A DNA stretch of 64,000 nucleotides from Gnetum montanum (lineage: Eukaryota; Streptophyta; Gnetopsida; Gnetales; Gnetaceae): NCBI GenBank assembly GCA_015680685.1, contig MNCI01025027.1, positions 32,565-96,564 of the forward strand. The letters are read 5' to 3'. Under the pieces are notes generated by a model, which saw only the letters and a program-made list of their open reading frames with translations, had not been told where the DNA came from and made no database searches. The position numbers were made by a program, and so were the translations under genes. This document shows positions 1-11,470 of this stretch, piece after piece; within the stretch, counting starts at the first letter, position 1; the number at the start of each line of letters is the position of its first letter.

Positions 1-121
1 GGAGGGGGTTGGGTGGGAGGACACCTCTGACCTGCACTGTACAGCTGTATAGCTACGTTTTTTTTTTTTGGAATTTAATTCACTCGACCTTTTCCTATTG
101 TTTAAGTAACAGCTATTTAAT

Positions 122-196
122 GCTTTTTTAAAAAGTAATATGTCTAACATGATGGCGCGCTTTTTTAAAAGTAATATGTCCAACATGATGGCGTGC
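122..196. repeat. Short tandem duplication, 2 x ~37 nt
   Basis: Two adjacent units each contain a T-run/A-run followed by GTAATATGTCYAACATGATG and end in GGCGYGC. They differ by a few bases and one A of length. No coding potential is seen. The surrounding 1-360 is AT-rich with no other recognisable feature. Confidence 0.85.
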
Positions 197-399
197 AAAA
201 TATATTGCTATAATTCCTGATAATAGCTCATTTCACTCAAATAATTCTTTCTTACAGTAAAACACCGTTTGAAATTACACTTTTTCTAAAACCGTACCCA
301 TTTCCCATCAACTAACCAAAATATCTCAAAAGTCAAAACAGATGATACACAGACCTAGACCTATTTATACTTGATGCTGCAAGAAAAGTATGTGAAGGA

Positions 400-1420
400 G
401 AGACATTAGGGTTCTGCCATGAGTTTTATTTACTGGTTCTCTCATGCTTCGTGGCAAACATGTGTCCGATGGGCGAAAGTTCAATGACGTGACTAATAGA
501 AAAACAAACAAAGTCATGCCGTGCAAAAGTAGGACATCGGAGTGCATGTCAGCCTGTGCATTCTAGGTAGATAATTAAAAAAAAACGAGGATTGAAAACT
601 GATAGGGTTCATGCACAAAACCATGTTTTCGGTGGATATACGGCTCTAATTTGCTGGTCTTTCACAGAGGAGATACAGTGTGACGTGGTTTGATGCAAAG
701 TTTAGATTTTACTATTTTGGAAAGAGGGGAACCTTATTTTTCAATTGTCATGCCAGCACTGCGATGAAATTCTAATGCACAAGGTTTTTTAGAACCACAA
801 ATAATAATATCATATTATTAATAAAATCATCCCAGCCTTATCAATCCTGTTGAATGTAAACCCAACCCATAAAAACTGAGGACTTCGTTAAATATTTTCA
901 AAGGATTATGGCAGGTGACAATGAGACACACAAACATGTGCGGAATAGATTGTCGACAAACGCGGCTTCTGGTTTGTCTTTTTTCCTGTGCATGAAAGTC
1001 AAGAAAATTACAGGTATCTTAGAATATAAATATTTTTCAATTCTCACTGCCCAGCTGTCGGAAAGTGCATAACTAATTGGAGAGCGAGCCAGTGTTGACA
1101 TAAACAAAAGTCAATACAGTAAATTATGGGCACACAACTTTTGACATTTTTTAAGATCATATTTGGTGGTTTTCTTTCTGGAGTTCGACTTCTACGATTC
1201 AATCCAGATTCAGAAACCTTACAAAATCGGTTATTTGAATGGTCACACAAATCCCCAATAACGCAACTTCTGCAAATTGAACAAACAATTAATATAAAAG
1301 CATTGGACATTATTCCACCATGAAGCTTACTTCGTCGGATGTCCATACTCATAGCATTGGACATTATTCCACCATGAAGCTTGCTTCGTCGGATGTCCAT
1401 ATTCATTTTCCTTTGTGTTT
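400..1420. repeat. Diverged segmental duplicate, copy A of an unidentified locus
   Basis: This stretch is collinear with 4780-5880. Shared landmarks occur in the same order: TCATGCCGTGCAAAA (about 515 and 4840), a block ending AATTTGC (about 650 and 4960), the GAAAGTCAA/AAAAGTCAA block (about 990 and 5260), AAACAAAAGTCAA versus AAACAGAAGTCAA (about 1102 and 5371), CAGATTCAGAAACCTTAC versus CAGACTCAGAAATCTTAC (about 1206 and 5740), and TTCCACCATGAA (about 1313 and 5820). Identity is patchy with many indels. No long reading frame survives in either copy, so this is probably an old gene fragment or an unrecognised transposon. The short ORFs here are not supported as genes. Confidence 0.6.
1299..1406. 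repeat. Tandem duplication 2 x 54 nt
   Basis: Units 1299-1352 and 1353-1406 are nearly identical. Each contains TTCCACCATGAAGCTT and CTTCGTCGGATGTCCAT. The period of 54 is a multiple of three, so the minus-strand ORF here shows an 18-residue repeat, but nothing else suggests coding. Copy B of the surrounding segment has only one corresponding unit (about 5813), so the duplication came after the A/B split. Confidence 0.9.
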
Positions 1421-2567
1421 GCTTTAAGTGCTTGAATGACTTGTATTTTTGATTTTAATATATTTAAATTAATGAAAATGGTCGTGTTTTCTTTTACGAC
1501 ATTTAGCCACGTGAAAAGTCAAAATTTAGTTAAAACAATATTTGGCAATAAAATATATTTCATTAAAATGTAAATTATTTTGAGATAAATGATCAAAGGA
1601 AACAGTATGTGAATTGTAAATTGACCTGCAAAAATATTAATATAAAAAGCAATTTAAGTGGATGTGTTAGAGAAAGTTTCTGCATGTAAAAAGAACAAAG
1701 AATAGTTATGCACATGTGTTAAGGGAGAGAAATTTTCCCTTTAAAATGGAAATGAAAGACCTATGCTAAATAGCATACTTGATGTCACTCATGGAATATT
1801 TCAATTTATGAATTATTGACAAAAAGTACACTTTTTTAAATACTTATTTTGAAATAAAAACTTTTATAAAATAAATCTTACATAGAAGTATAATACCTCA
1901 ACTTAAATTTTTACATTGCATCTACAAGGCATCAAGCTTAGGATAACTCTCTTATCCAATTTATGACTTGCACACATGCTATGAACGAGTAAGATATGCC
2001 TTGCCAAATTACAATGGTTTTTAATGTACTACATATATATTGATTATATTCTTTTTATATGATAACATAACATAATGAAGTGAATCATTTTATCATACAT
2101 GAGCCTTTAATAGAATTGCTACTCTTATCTCTATGTAAAATTTTTCTTTGCAACTTAGTTTACTTTTGTTGTAAAGTCTACATATAATCTCAAGAATAGA
2201 TTAATTGTAGGTTCAAACTTGGAGCCATTGAAAATCAAATCAATCATTAGTATACTATTTAATCTTTCAACAACGTATTTAATTGTTCATGCTAATTTCT
2301 TTACATAAACTAAAAAGTCTTTATTTGCTCTTATTTTGGTTCAATGTCATCATTAGCATCCTAGCCTTATTTTGGTTCAATGTAATGTATCTAGAAGTTA
2401 AAGTATTTTTATTGCAATCAAAGCTTAAAACTATAAAAAAACTTAATTTTGGTATTTTTCATTTTTATCTATATTTATGAAGTTTGTTTACTGCATTTAG
2501 CTCATTTATCTTGAATTTTTACCCATATTAATTATGATCTTCTAACGCCCATCAATCTATGCTAATT

Positions 2568-2571
<4 letters not shown>
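1421..2571. other. AT-rich stretch, nothing recognised
   Basis: About 1.15 kb of strongly AT-rich sequence with only very short ORFs. There is no RNA gene, clear repeat or coding signal that I can support. Confidence 0.6.
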
Positions 2572-2599
<28 letters not shown>

Positions 2600-2604
2600 T
2601 ATGC
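2572..2604. repeat. (AT)n microsatellite
   Basis: A run of ATATAC/ATAT repeats, nearly pure (AT)n over about 20 nt. It lies in AT-rich DNA with no gene nearby. Confidence 0.9.
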
Positions 2605-3095
2605 ATGTATTAAAGCTAATTATTATATTAGTTATGGTTTAATAAAATTATGTATTAAAATATCTTTTGTATCTTGATATCTTGAGTATCTTAGATTGTA
2701 AACCATTTTTATATAATCAGTAAAAGTATATAGATAACATTCTAACCAAAATTCAAAAAATTAACTATAGAAGTTTTCACATAGCATGGGAAGCTGGAGG
2801 AGACTTTGCAAGCATTTTAAAGTGCATAAATTCTTGTAAGAGAAAAATCCATAACATTGGGTTAACACTCATTGAATTAAAGTGATGGATTAACTTTTGT
2901 TAACAAATTATTACTGATATGTGATGGTGTTAACAATGGTTGAAAAGAGAGATTCAAACAATTATTGAAGAAAGAGAATTGAATGGTTAACAATAGTTAG
3001 CTTTTTGAAGTTATAGAAAGTCATTTTTGAAGTATGACATTGATGTAAAATAAAGTAATAAAATATACTTGCATATTATAGTTGTTTGTGTACAA

Positions 3096-3318
3096 TTACC
3101 CAAAAAGTGTATTTTTTTGGAAAAAATCGAGCCAAATTGTATTCCCAAAAAAAAAATGCTATACATGCGTACAGCGCAGGCCACCACACCGACCGTGAAC
3201 CTTAACCCTTGGTCCCCCGCGCGGGCATCCCGGGCGGCGGACCTCCAACCCCGTCCCTGCCCGTCAACCAGAGCACAGCCGCGAACCGGCCTCGCCCCGG
3301 GCGTTACCCAAAAAGTGT
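3096..3318 (-). mobile_element. GC-rich 193-bp insertion with perfect 15-bp target-site duplication (SINE-like or retrocopied RNA)
   Basis: The 15-mer TTACCCAAAAAGTGT occurs at 3096-3110 and again at 3304-3318. Between them lie 193 nt: an AT/T-rich part (3111-3160), then about 140 nt of very GC-rich sequence in an otherwise AT-rich region. Read on the minus strand the insert starts GC-rich, contains TGGTTGACGGG (3260-3270), which fits a Pol III A-box (TRGYNNANNGG), has a weak B-box-like GGTTCACGGTC (3191-3201), and ends with a T10 run and an A-rich tail. A long perfect TSD plus a terminal homopolymer suggests LINE-mediated retroposition. The source RNA is not recognised. A retrocopied structured RNA or rDNA-spacer fragment is an alternative to a SINE. 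Overlapping ORFs on both strands are by-products of high GC. Confidence 0.6.
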
Positions 3319-4296
3319 TAAGTTGCATTTTCTTAAAGTTTTTGCAACCTTGATTATTTTACGAATTCATAAACATGCTTAGTATTAGAGTAAAGAATAC
3401 AGTTGTTGAATATTCCATCTATTTCGTTATAGAAATCCATTATAAAACTATTCTTCCATATCCCTTGTTAACCAGGATACACCTGTGTAGAAATTTCACG
3501 ATAATACGCGTGAACCAGATATTCTTGACAAGTCTTTCTCGTGTGTAGTAACCACGAAGCGTGGAAACAAGCTAAACCAAAGTCTGAAAAAATTCTTGTT
3601 TGGCCGGTGTTTGTGTCTCATTTCATGACCAAACTAAAAACATTAATTGACCCACTGAAAGATAGCCGCTGCTATTGACGACAGTAAAATACAGCAAACT
3701 TACTGTGCCTAGCAATACTTCTATTAGTCATTGACGAATTAAAATTTGAAGTATCACCGAGATTATTAGATCTGCTAGATCGCCGTGTTTGCTTATTTTC
3801 CCTGCAATCTCCTCATCAATTTTCGAGTTTGTAGCAGATTTCAATGCATTTAACCCGGTAAGTTTGAGGGAATTATTATAACACTACAGTAATCTTTAAC
3901 AGCTGGTCAAAAACTGTTAACATTGCGGTTGAAGTGTTTACTACGGTGCAGCGCGATCATTATCAAATCTTCCAGTACCAGGCAAATTAATAAACTTAGA
4001 CTGCTCCGCCATGATAAGAAGAAAGCTAACACGGTAGACAGAAGAACCAAAATAAATATGCAAATACGGTTTGGTTTGCTAAAATATAGAATAATGAAAT
4101 TGAAACTCAAATTGATATGACAAATTAGTTTTTTTGCAAGAGGTTAAGACGATAACAATGAATAAACTGTAATTTTATTATTCCTTAGACGCTCGGGATC
4201 AATTTCATGTACATGTTATGATTTTACCAACATATAAGTACTGTACCGTACAAGTGTTATTTTAACAACGAAAACAGAAAGATTGCCCTAGATGAA
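3319..4296. other. Intergenic, no supported feature
   Basis: Moderately AT-rich sequence. Short ORFs at 3907-4120 on both strands overlap each other and lack any domain or codon signal. Nothing else is recognised. Confidence 0.5.
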
Positions 4297-4875
4297 CTAG
4301 AAATCAACTAAATCCAGAGCGTTCAGCAAACGGATTATCGCCAACATCATGATCATTGTGGCATAAAAACAAATTTGCCAGAGACAGACATGACCTGCAC
4401 ACGGCACAGCTTCTTGACAGAAAACCAAGATGTCAGAGTTTCCATGATTGAAGTGATGATTCCATTCAGAACTCGGCCCCTTCGTGGTGGAATCTTCCAC
4501 TCTATCTTTCTTGTTCTCGCTGCTCCTCCTACTTTCTCTCCTGCCATAGTAATTAAGCTTAGCGAACAGAGGAGCCTTTCACAGCCACAAATAATTGCCT
4601 TCGTATTTCTTGTATTGCAGGAACTTGGCCCTCTGCAGTCTAATTTCTGCTCAAGAACCAAGATTCTGTGGTTGAAGAAAGGGAGCCATTGGTTGGGTTT
4701 CTGTAATGAATTTTATAAACCGGTGCCTTCAGGCGTCATGGTGAAATTGGATTCAATTTTTTCGTGTCACTGTGGCCTGCCTATCAGAGGAAACATGTTG
4801 GAAAGTTCAATGAGGGTGACTTTTGTCGAGTCAAGCAAATTCATGCCGTGCAAAATCAGGAGGATGAGGAGATAG
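4297..4875. other. ORF-dense, GC-richer block; possible gene remnant
   Basis: Overlapping ORFs cover this block: 4297-4500 and 4353-4661 on minus, 4375-4875 on plus (166 codons, the longest frame in the first 44 kb). Base composition is clearly less AT-rich than the flanks. The plus ORF runs into the duplicated segment B without any recognised domain. The minus ORF ending at 4297 has a hydrophobic C-terminal stretch that could be one membrane segment. I do not recognise a family, and competing frames on both strands make any single call unsafe. It could be a host exon, a pseudogene or part of an unknown transposon. Confidence 0.25.
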
Positions 4876-5880
4876 TGGTGTGGGTGGAAAATTTAAAAAA
4901 GAGGCTCAGAAACTGGTGGGATCATATACACAACCGTGTTTTCTGCCGACCATAATTTGCTTGTCGTGGTCCAAAGAGTATTTACTAACACATGGGTTGA
5001 TGCGATTGAGAATGATAGGGGATGGGCAATTTTCAATTTTTACTTTTCTTGCCACCACTGCAACGACATTCAAGTCATTTGTTTTCTAGAACCGTAGATT
5101 ATGTAATATTAGTGATGATAATAAGAATGCAGTGTCTGGCTACTAAAGCATAAAATGGTGGTCCTGGAATCATCTGAGGTGATAGCGATAGCGATACCAG
5201 AGCATGGGCGTAGAAATTGATTGTTGACAAATTGGGCCTCTGCTTGTTTGTATATGCATAAAAGTCAAATCTTAATATCTTCTTACAATCTGAATTCCTA
5301 GGCGAAGGTTCACAGCAGACTCTGCGAAAGATCAAAGCAAATAAGATGAGAAAAACCCAAAGTTGAGATAAACAGAAGTCAAAACTGAATACCATAAATT
5401 AAAGGACAAAGCTGCTGACATTTTAATTTTTAATGTGAACACCACACTCTGCCAAAGATCATAGCAAATAAGATGAGAAAAACCCAAAGTTGAGATAAAC
5501 CAAAGTCAAAAGTGAATACCATAAATTAAAGGGGACAAAGCTGTTGACATTTTAATTTTTAGGGTGAGCAGCAGATTCTGCCAAAAATCAGAGCAAATAA
5601 GATGACAAAAACCCAAAGTTGAGATGAACGGAACTCAAAAGTGAATACCATAAATTAAAGGGACAAAGCTGTTGACATTTTAATTTTTAAGGTGATATTT
5701 AGATGATTCCTTTCTTGAGTAGGACTCTAACCTGCAGATCCAGACTCAGAAATCTTACGAGCTACGAACCCACAGTTACGCAATATCTACAAAGTCAACC
5801 AAGAAATGACTGGGCATTGTTCCACCATGAATATTAATGACTTCTGCACCAGTCAAAACTCATTTTCTCTGTGTTTGGTA
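4780..5880. repeat. Diverged segmental duplicate, copy B
   Basis: This is the collinear partner of 400-1420 (landmarks listed there). It differs by containing a threefold tandem expansion at 5311-5695 where copy A has a single equivalent unit around 1040-1150. No surviving reading frame or domain is seen. Confidence 0.6.
5311..5695. repeat. Tandem repeat, 3 x ~128 nt
   Basis: Units start near 5311, 5438 and 5567. Each contains AAATAAGATGA, AAACCCAAAGTTGAGAT, GAATACCATAAATTAAAGG and GACATTTTAATTTTTA. Units differ by a few substitutions and small indels. Confidence 0.9.
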
Positions 5881-6262
5881 GAAGGCTAGGATAGGCCTTT
5901 TATTTTCAGCGCTTCACTTCGCTACTGCATCTGGGAAAGTTAAAATCTGTTTATATTGAAACAGTAGCATTTATGCTTTGAGCATATTAAAACTTTTCAT
6001 GATAGTTTCCTTACCGTCTTCAGAGTATCCTTAGTTAAAACTAACGAATGGTTAATAATAGAAATGAGAGCCTTTTTATTGAAAAAAGGCTACTGTATGT
6101 ATTTTTAGGAAAGAAAATGTCCTTGTTTTCTTTTAAGGGATTCAATATAAAAATATTAACGTAAAGATGAGCATAAATAGAGTTTTAATATTAAATTGCA
6201 AATGCTATATTAAAAATTGAATTGGGATGTGGCAAAGGTTCCTAAGCCCTTTTAGAATACGT

Positions 6263-6407
6263 AAAATGAAGTGTTGGCATAATGATAAGACTTTGACCTA
6301 AGAAATCCTAGCTTTTATATTCAATTCCAGTATCTAAAAAATGAAGTGTTGGCATAATGATAAGACTTTGACCTACGAAATCCTAGCTTTTATATTCAAT
6401 TCCAGTA
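6263..6407 (+). repeat. Tandemly duplicated tRNA-like (Pol III promoter-like) unit
   Basis: Two units (6263-6332 and 6338-6407, offset 75 nt) are nearly identical; one clear difference is CCTAAGAAA versus CCTACGAAA. Each has TGGCATAATGA (6275-6285 in the first), a near match to the A-box TRGYNNANNGG, and TATTCAATTCC (6318-6328), a near match to the B-box GGTTCRANNCC, about 43 nt apart. That spacing fits a tRNA with a long variable arm or a tRNA-derived SINE head. No acceptor-stem pairing or 3' CCA context is evident, so a functional tRNA is not claimed. Confidence 0.5.
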
Positions 6408-7899
6408 GGTATTGTTGAGTAATATGCAAATTTCATAATAAGATTCTAAACGTTCCACAAGGCATAATTAAATATATCTTACCTTGTGCACATAAACACT
6501 TTACATGAGCTAAATTCTGTACTTGATAACTTCAATGTAGTCTACTGCAGTGGTCATCTTAGCTTCAAATCACATAAGTTGAAGTCTGTACTTCATAACA
6601 TTGATGCACCAGCCATGTCAAAGTCAAATCTTTATTTTGTGCATATGTACAATTTACATAAGCTTACTTCTATTTACATGAGGTAAATTATGTATTCGAT
6701 GAACTTTGACATAGTAGTCATGTTAAACTTAGATCTCCAATGTATTCACAAGAACAAATGAAGGCCACCAACGTAAAGACCTATAGGTAACAAATGTGAT
6801 TGACATTTTCATGACACATGTACATAAAGACATGTAGCTAACAAATGTAACCAATGTTGGTACTAATAGATAGTAGAGGTAACAATCGTGAAAGTGAAAG
6901 AATTTAAGATTGCCAATAATTATAAACAAAGTAGTTAAAATTGCATGGAAAAATATTGAGGTACATTTATAGTGGTTAAGCATTACAATTCAGGTGCAGA
7001 GGCCTTGTAAGTAACATATGACTTGAGTTTGGTAGGTTCTTGTAGACTACCAAATTTCAAAATTTCAATTCGGAAAATAGAAAAAGGATTTTAAAAGTTG
7101 AGAGTTCACCATGAATGATGGCTAGTGTACTCATACTTGTGAGCCATTTGATGAACTCTAATAATCTTGAGTAGGAACTATCCATACTGTATCATATAGA
7201 TTGTTGAGAGTGACATGATACAATTATAAATTATTTGGAAACATTTGAAATACAATTATAATGAAATATTGCATAACATAAAAATGATATATTACATGGT
7301 ATGATACTTGGGGTGTTGCTTGAGGTATACTGTGGTGGGGAAAATTATCTTAGTAAGGTATTTTCCTTTGAGAAATAAAGATTTTAAAATTACCTTAATA
7401 GGGTATTTTCACTTGATATAATAAAACTTTTTAAGATTTTGCATATTACAAAGAATACTTGGTAAGTTTTTTACTATTTTTCCAAAACTTATAATATGTA
7501 TATTTCTATTATCTAATAAATTTAGTGTATACATAATAAGAATAATTTTTGTTTTAAGTTCCTTGTGATCCTAAAGTCTTGGAAAAAAATATATATTAAA
7601 ATGCTACGCTCTAGTGAGATGACATATGTAGCTAACCATAAAGAATTATAGCATCCAAGGCATATTCCTCAACCATTGAAGCTCTTGATGATGAGTTACA
7701 TATATTTTTTTCTATGTGATAACTACTCATTTACGACAGCTTTATGATGTTGTAGCTAAAAACTTACATGATTTATTTTTGTTGCTCTAATTAGGACTTG
7801 AATAATTTGTAGAGTGTTTCTTTATTTTTCATCAAAATGTAATATTTGTCCAATAAATCTTATAAGTCTTTAAATGTAATAAAATTTCAATTTTAATTT
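6408..7899. other. AT-rich stretch, nothing recognised
   Basis: About 1.5 kb of AT-rich sequence with only short ORFs on either strand. Weak internal similarity around 6480-6720 (repeated ACATGAG/ACATAAG, ACTTGATAAC/ACTTCATAAC) hints at a decayed tandem repeat. There is no gene evidence. Confidence 0.5.
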
Positions 7900-8210
7900 A
7901 GTTTTAGGAATGGATATCATAAAGCTAAATGTAATGGCCACTACAATTGATTTAGTTATTTTTATTATTTAGATTTCTTGATAGAACTGAATAAAAGTTC
8001 ACTTTAGCATGTCAACTACTTTGCTTCTAGTAAATTATTTACAATAGATGTCAACTTTGGTCGATCTAGTTTGTATAAGGCTTTTATGTTACAAACCCAT
8101 TTTTTTAGTCTCGTAAAATACAAAGAGTCAAACATGCTAGAGCTCTTTTTCCTCAACCCAAAAAACCTAACCTAGATCTCTCTCGCTCATCCATACAGGC
8201 TCCATATTCA
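7900..8210. repeat. Dispersed repeat, copy 1 (relative at 14400-14720)
   Basis: Shares ordered blocks with 14400-14720: CATGTCAACTACTTTGCT versus CATGTCAACAACTTTGCT, GGCTTTTATGTT versus AGCTTTTATGTT followed by ACAAACCC versus GCAGACCC, and CTAACCTAGATCT versus CTAGACCTAGATTT. Function is unknown. It may be part of an LTR or an untranslated region of an old element. Confidence 0.55.
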
Positions 8211-8849
8211 TTTTATATTCCATCCTTCACATATTCATTTTTCAGAGAAAGAGAGGGAGTTTTTTAGACCATTTTTACAATTGCATGGAAACAATGAAAT
8301 TGGTATTATTGGCTCACAAGTTTTAAAGTTTGTTCTCTCTTTTTTTTTTTTTTTAAGAATTAAGTAACGGTCGCAAAGCAGAAACAAACATAAGGCCTTG
8401 GATCATTTTTAAGAGAGAGAAATTACGAACAAAGGAATTGAAAAAGAAATTTCTTTTAAGAAACTAGCTAAAGTGAGAAATAAGAAATGTAAGAATATTG
8501 ATAATTTAAAAAGGTAAATGAAAAACTTTTGATAAAAGATAATGAAATTTTTGATTGGTGCAAAAATTATTTTCAAGAATTATTAAATGAATTTCTAGAG
8601 TAAACATTCAACAAAAAAACCCAAATTTTGTTTTGGTATAGAATCCAAGAAAACATCTAAGAGTAGTCAACCTTATCAAAAATAACAAGTAGAAATGCTA
8701 CTGAACTAATAACATTCCTATAGAAGTTTAGGAAGCATTGGGATCTATAGGAGTTTCATGGCTTACACAATAATTTAACAAAATTTTGAAGGATGAAAAA
8801 ATGCCCAACAATTGAAGAAAAACATTATTCTTCCCATTTACAAAAATAA

Positions 8850-9990
8850 AGGAGTATGTAAAACTATGCCAATTGTAGAGGAGTTAAGCTAATGAGGCAT
8901 CGTATGAAGCTTTAGGAAAGAGTCATAGAGAAATATCTCAAACTTGAATCAACAATATCAAAAAGTTAATTTGGATTTATGCTAAGGAGGTCTACTCTAG
9001 AAGTTATTTTTTTCATATGATAATTGATAGAGATAATCAAAAAACATAGCGAAAATCTATATATGATCTTGATTGACTTGGAAAACATTCCTCATAAATA
9101 CATGAAAGTGATTCAAGACATGCATGAATGAGTGATCACTAAAATTAGAACTTGTGGAACCACATCTAGATTTTGAATCATAGTAGGTCTACATCAAGAA
9201 TGTGCACTTAGCTCACATTTATTTGCCATTATTATGGATGAATTAACAAAAAAATGCATGATAAAATCCATTGATGTATGCTATTTGTAGATGATATTGT
9301 GTTGGTGGTTACATGCTCTAAAATCAAAAGACTTTAAAACTAGTAAAAGTAAGATAGACTATCTGGAATGAAGTGAAAATTCAAAGCTAAAAAGTCCTTT
9401 GCTACAAACAATTCTATTACTTAGGATCAATGCTCCAATTTGATGATGAAATTGATAAAGATATAATAAAATTAAGGCAAGATGATCAAGACATAGAGTT
9501 GCTAGTGGTGTTCTATGTAGTGAAAGAACTCTAATAAAAATAAAGAAATTTTTTTTACAAAACCACAATCATGTCTACTATCTTATATGGTGTTGAATAT
9601 TGGAAAAGAAAAAAGAGATATGAATAACAAATTAGAGTGGTAGAAATGCTAATGTTTAGACAGATGTTAAATGTTTCTAAAAGAGATAAATTGCGCAATA
9701 CAAATATTAAATAAAGACTTTCAATGGATTCTACTTTAGATAAATTATAGGAAGGACATCTTAGATGATTTGGATATACACAAAGAAGATTAGATAACAA
9801 GCCTATAAAAAAAGGTTGTTATATCACTATTCTAGGAAAGCCAATAAAAGGAAGACTAAAAAAGACATAGAAAATAATCATTGAAGATGATCTATAGAAA
9901 TTAAAAATAAAAAAAGATCTAGCTCTTCATAGATGTGAATAACAAAAGATAACTCATGCAATAGATCCCATTTTATTGAGTTAAGGCTAG
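8850..9990 (+). mobile_element. Decayed plant LINE (RTE-like) reverse-transcriptase fragment
   Basis: Conceptual plus-strand translation, with stops and frameshifts, keeps the ordered blocks of the plant LINE RT family. These are a GVKLM...MKLWERVIEKYL block (about 8880), SQFGFMLRRST (about 8965), an ILIDLEN block (about 9060), GLHQECALS then LFAIIMDELT (about 9190-9250), a remnant of the catalytic region where FADD should lie (about 9290, broken by a stop), YLGSMLQ (about 9420), ILYGVEYW (about 9580), VVEMLMFRQML (about 9640), HLRxFGYTQRR (about 9760) and a terminal HAIDP (about 9955). The 3' end TAATGATGATGGTG matches the short TGATGA-type tail seen in RTE-clade LINEs. No intact protein can be made. 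The 5' end and endonuclease domain are missing or unrecognisable. Confidence 0.8.
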
Positions 9991-10109
9991 TATAATGATG
10001 ATGGTGTTGGCGTTGAAATCAAAATTCATTAACTATATGTACACTTTTGACATATAGTATTAACCAAAAGTCATATTCTTTAACAAACTAAGCAATACCT
10101 CATTAACAT

Positions 10110-11235
10110 CTTATAAGGTTTTGATTTTTAGGTGCTTTATATCATATATGATTTTTTTAGGAAAATCAACCATTAAAAAAGTAGCTATATTAGGAAAGAC
10201 ATACAAATGTTTAAAAAGATGGAAACTTAGTCGAATCATTATTAAAAACTAATTAGTTAGACAACATGTGCATTAGTTAGCATGGATAGACACATCTCAA
10301 CTCTACGAATCAATTGGACTAGCGTAATTTTAAGAACTTTTTGTATATCAAATATATGACATAAGGATGAAAGCCATAAGACTAAACTAATAAATTACAT
10401 ATATTGATATTACCTTATTTATTATTTATTACAATAAAATACTTAATAGTTAGATCATATAAAAAGGATAAAGGCAGCATGTTTATGGTAATTTATATAA
10501 TATAAAACTTATTTGTAAAAAATAGTCAAGTTGATGATGAATGGTGGATGAAAGTTTATTTTCTCTCTATCTTTTTTAACCTCCATTATTACATGGCCTA
10601 TAGTGTACATGCTACCTATAATTCACTTAATTCATGCTATGGGCACTTGGTGACTAATGGCAATCTACACAAGAACAAACTAATAGAGTTTCATTATGCT
10701 ATTGATTGAATGGTGCCATAAATTTGATGGGTATATGCATTTATATAAGCATTTATTATACTTGTGTCAACATTGCTACATTGACAAAGCAAACCTGCAT
10801 GTCGATGCTAATATTTCAATGTTGCTACATTGACATAGTCATAAAAAATGAAGACTTATTAAATGTGGTGTACCATGTAATTTAATATAAAACATATTTT
10901 GTAAAAATAGTTATGTTGATGGTGGATGGGATCTAAAACAAGTAGAAAATCTAAATCTAGTACTCTAAGCAAGCTTGCTTCGCAAATTGAAAAAGAAGAT
11001 AAGCTTTGGATTCAAGTTATAAAGGAAAATATTTATATAATGATGTGTCATTTTAATTAGCTGTACAAATCATTAATGCATTATTTTTTAGAGAGGCATG
11101 AAAACCATAAAATAATGGTACATCAATAGGTAAGTATTGAAGAAACCAATTACATAACAAAGTCTATTTATTAGTAATATTATCCTAGTAATCATAAATC
11201 TATATACGCTAAGTTTTAACAATAAGACTCAAACA
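10110..11235. repeat. Old AT-rich dispersed repeat, copy 1 (uninterrupted relative of the gypsy insertion site)
   Basis: Collinear with 14820-15208 plus 26638-27010. Shared text includes AATCATTATTAAAAACTAAT, a TTATTTATTATT block, GTTGATGGTGGATGG, GTTATAAAGGAAAAATATTTA-type text, CATAAAATAATGGTA and TTATCCTAGTAATCAT. Copy 1 carries an internal near-duplication (about 10488-10546 and 10876-10930) flanking some 330 nt, possibly a further insertion or unequal exchange. Family identity is unknown. Confidence 0.65.
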
Positions 11236-11470
11236 AACAACAAACCAAACAACACCATACATAATTACCTAAGCATAACTCCAAAACTAAACTAAAACTA
11301 TAGAGAATCAAAATGTATACAAAGAACATAATAGAAAACTAACAAACTAATGGACAAGATGGTAAAGGAAGACAATGGAAATAAAAGAGGAGATTAAAAA
11401 GAGAAAGAGAAAAGAAAAGAAAGAAATAGTAAAAAAGAAATTGATATAAATATGGCTATGATAGTAGAAG

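Noticed and set aside
1044-1406. 120-codon minus ORF with two identical 18-residue blocks
   Set aside because: The repeat is a direct result of the 54-nt tandem duplication; no start context, domain or conservation in copy B.
3011-3353. ORFs on both strands over the GC-rich insert
   Set aside because: High GC removes stop codons on both strands; the insert looks like a retroposed non-coding RNA.
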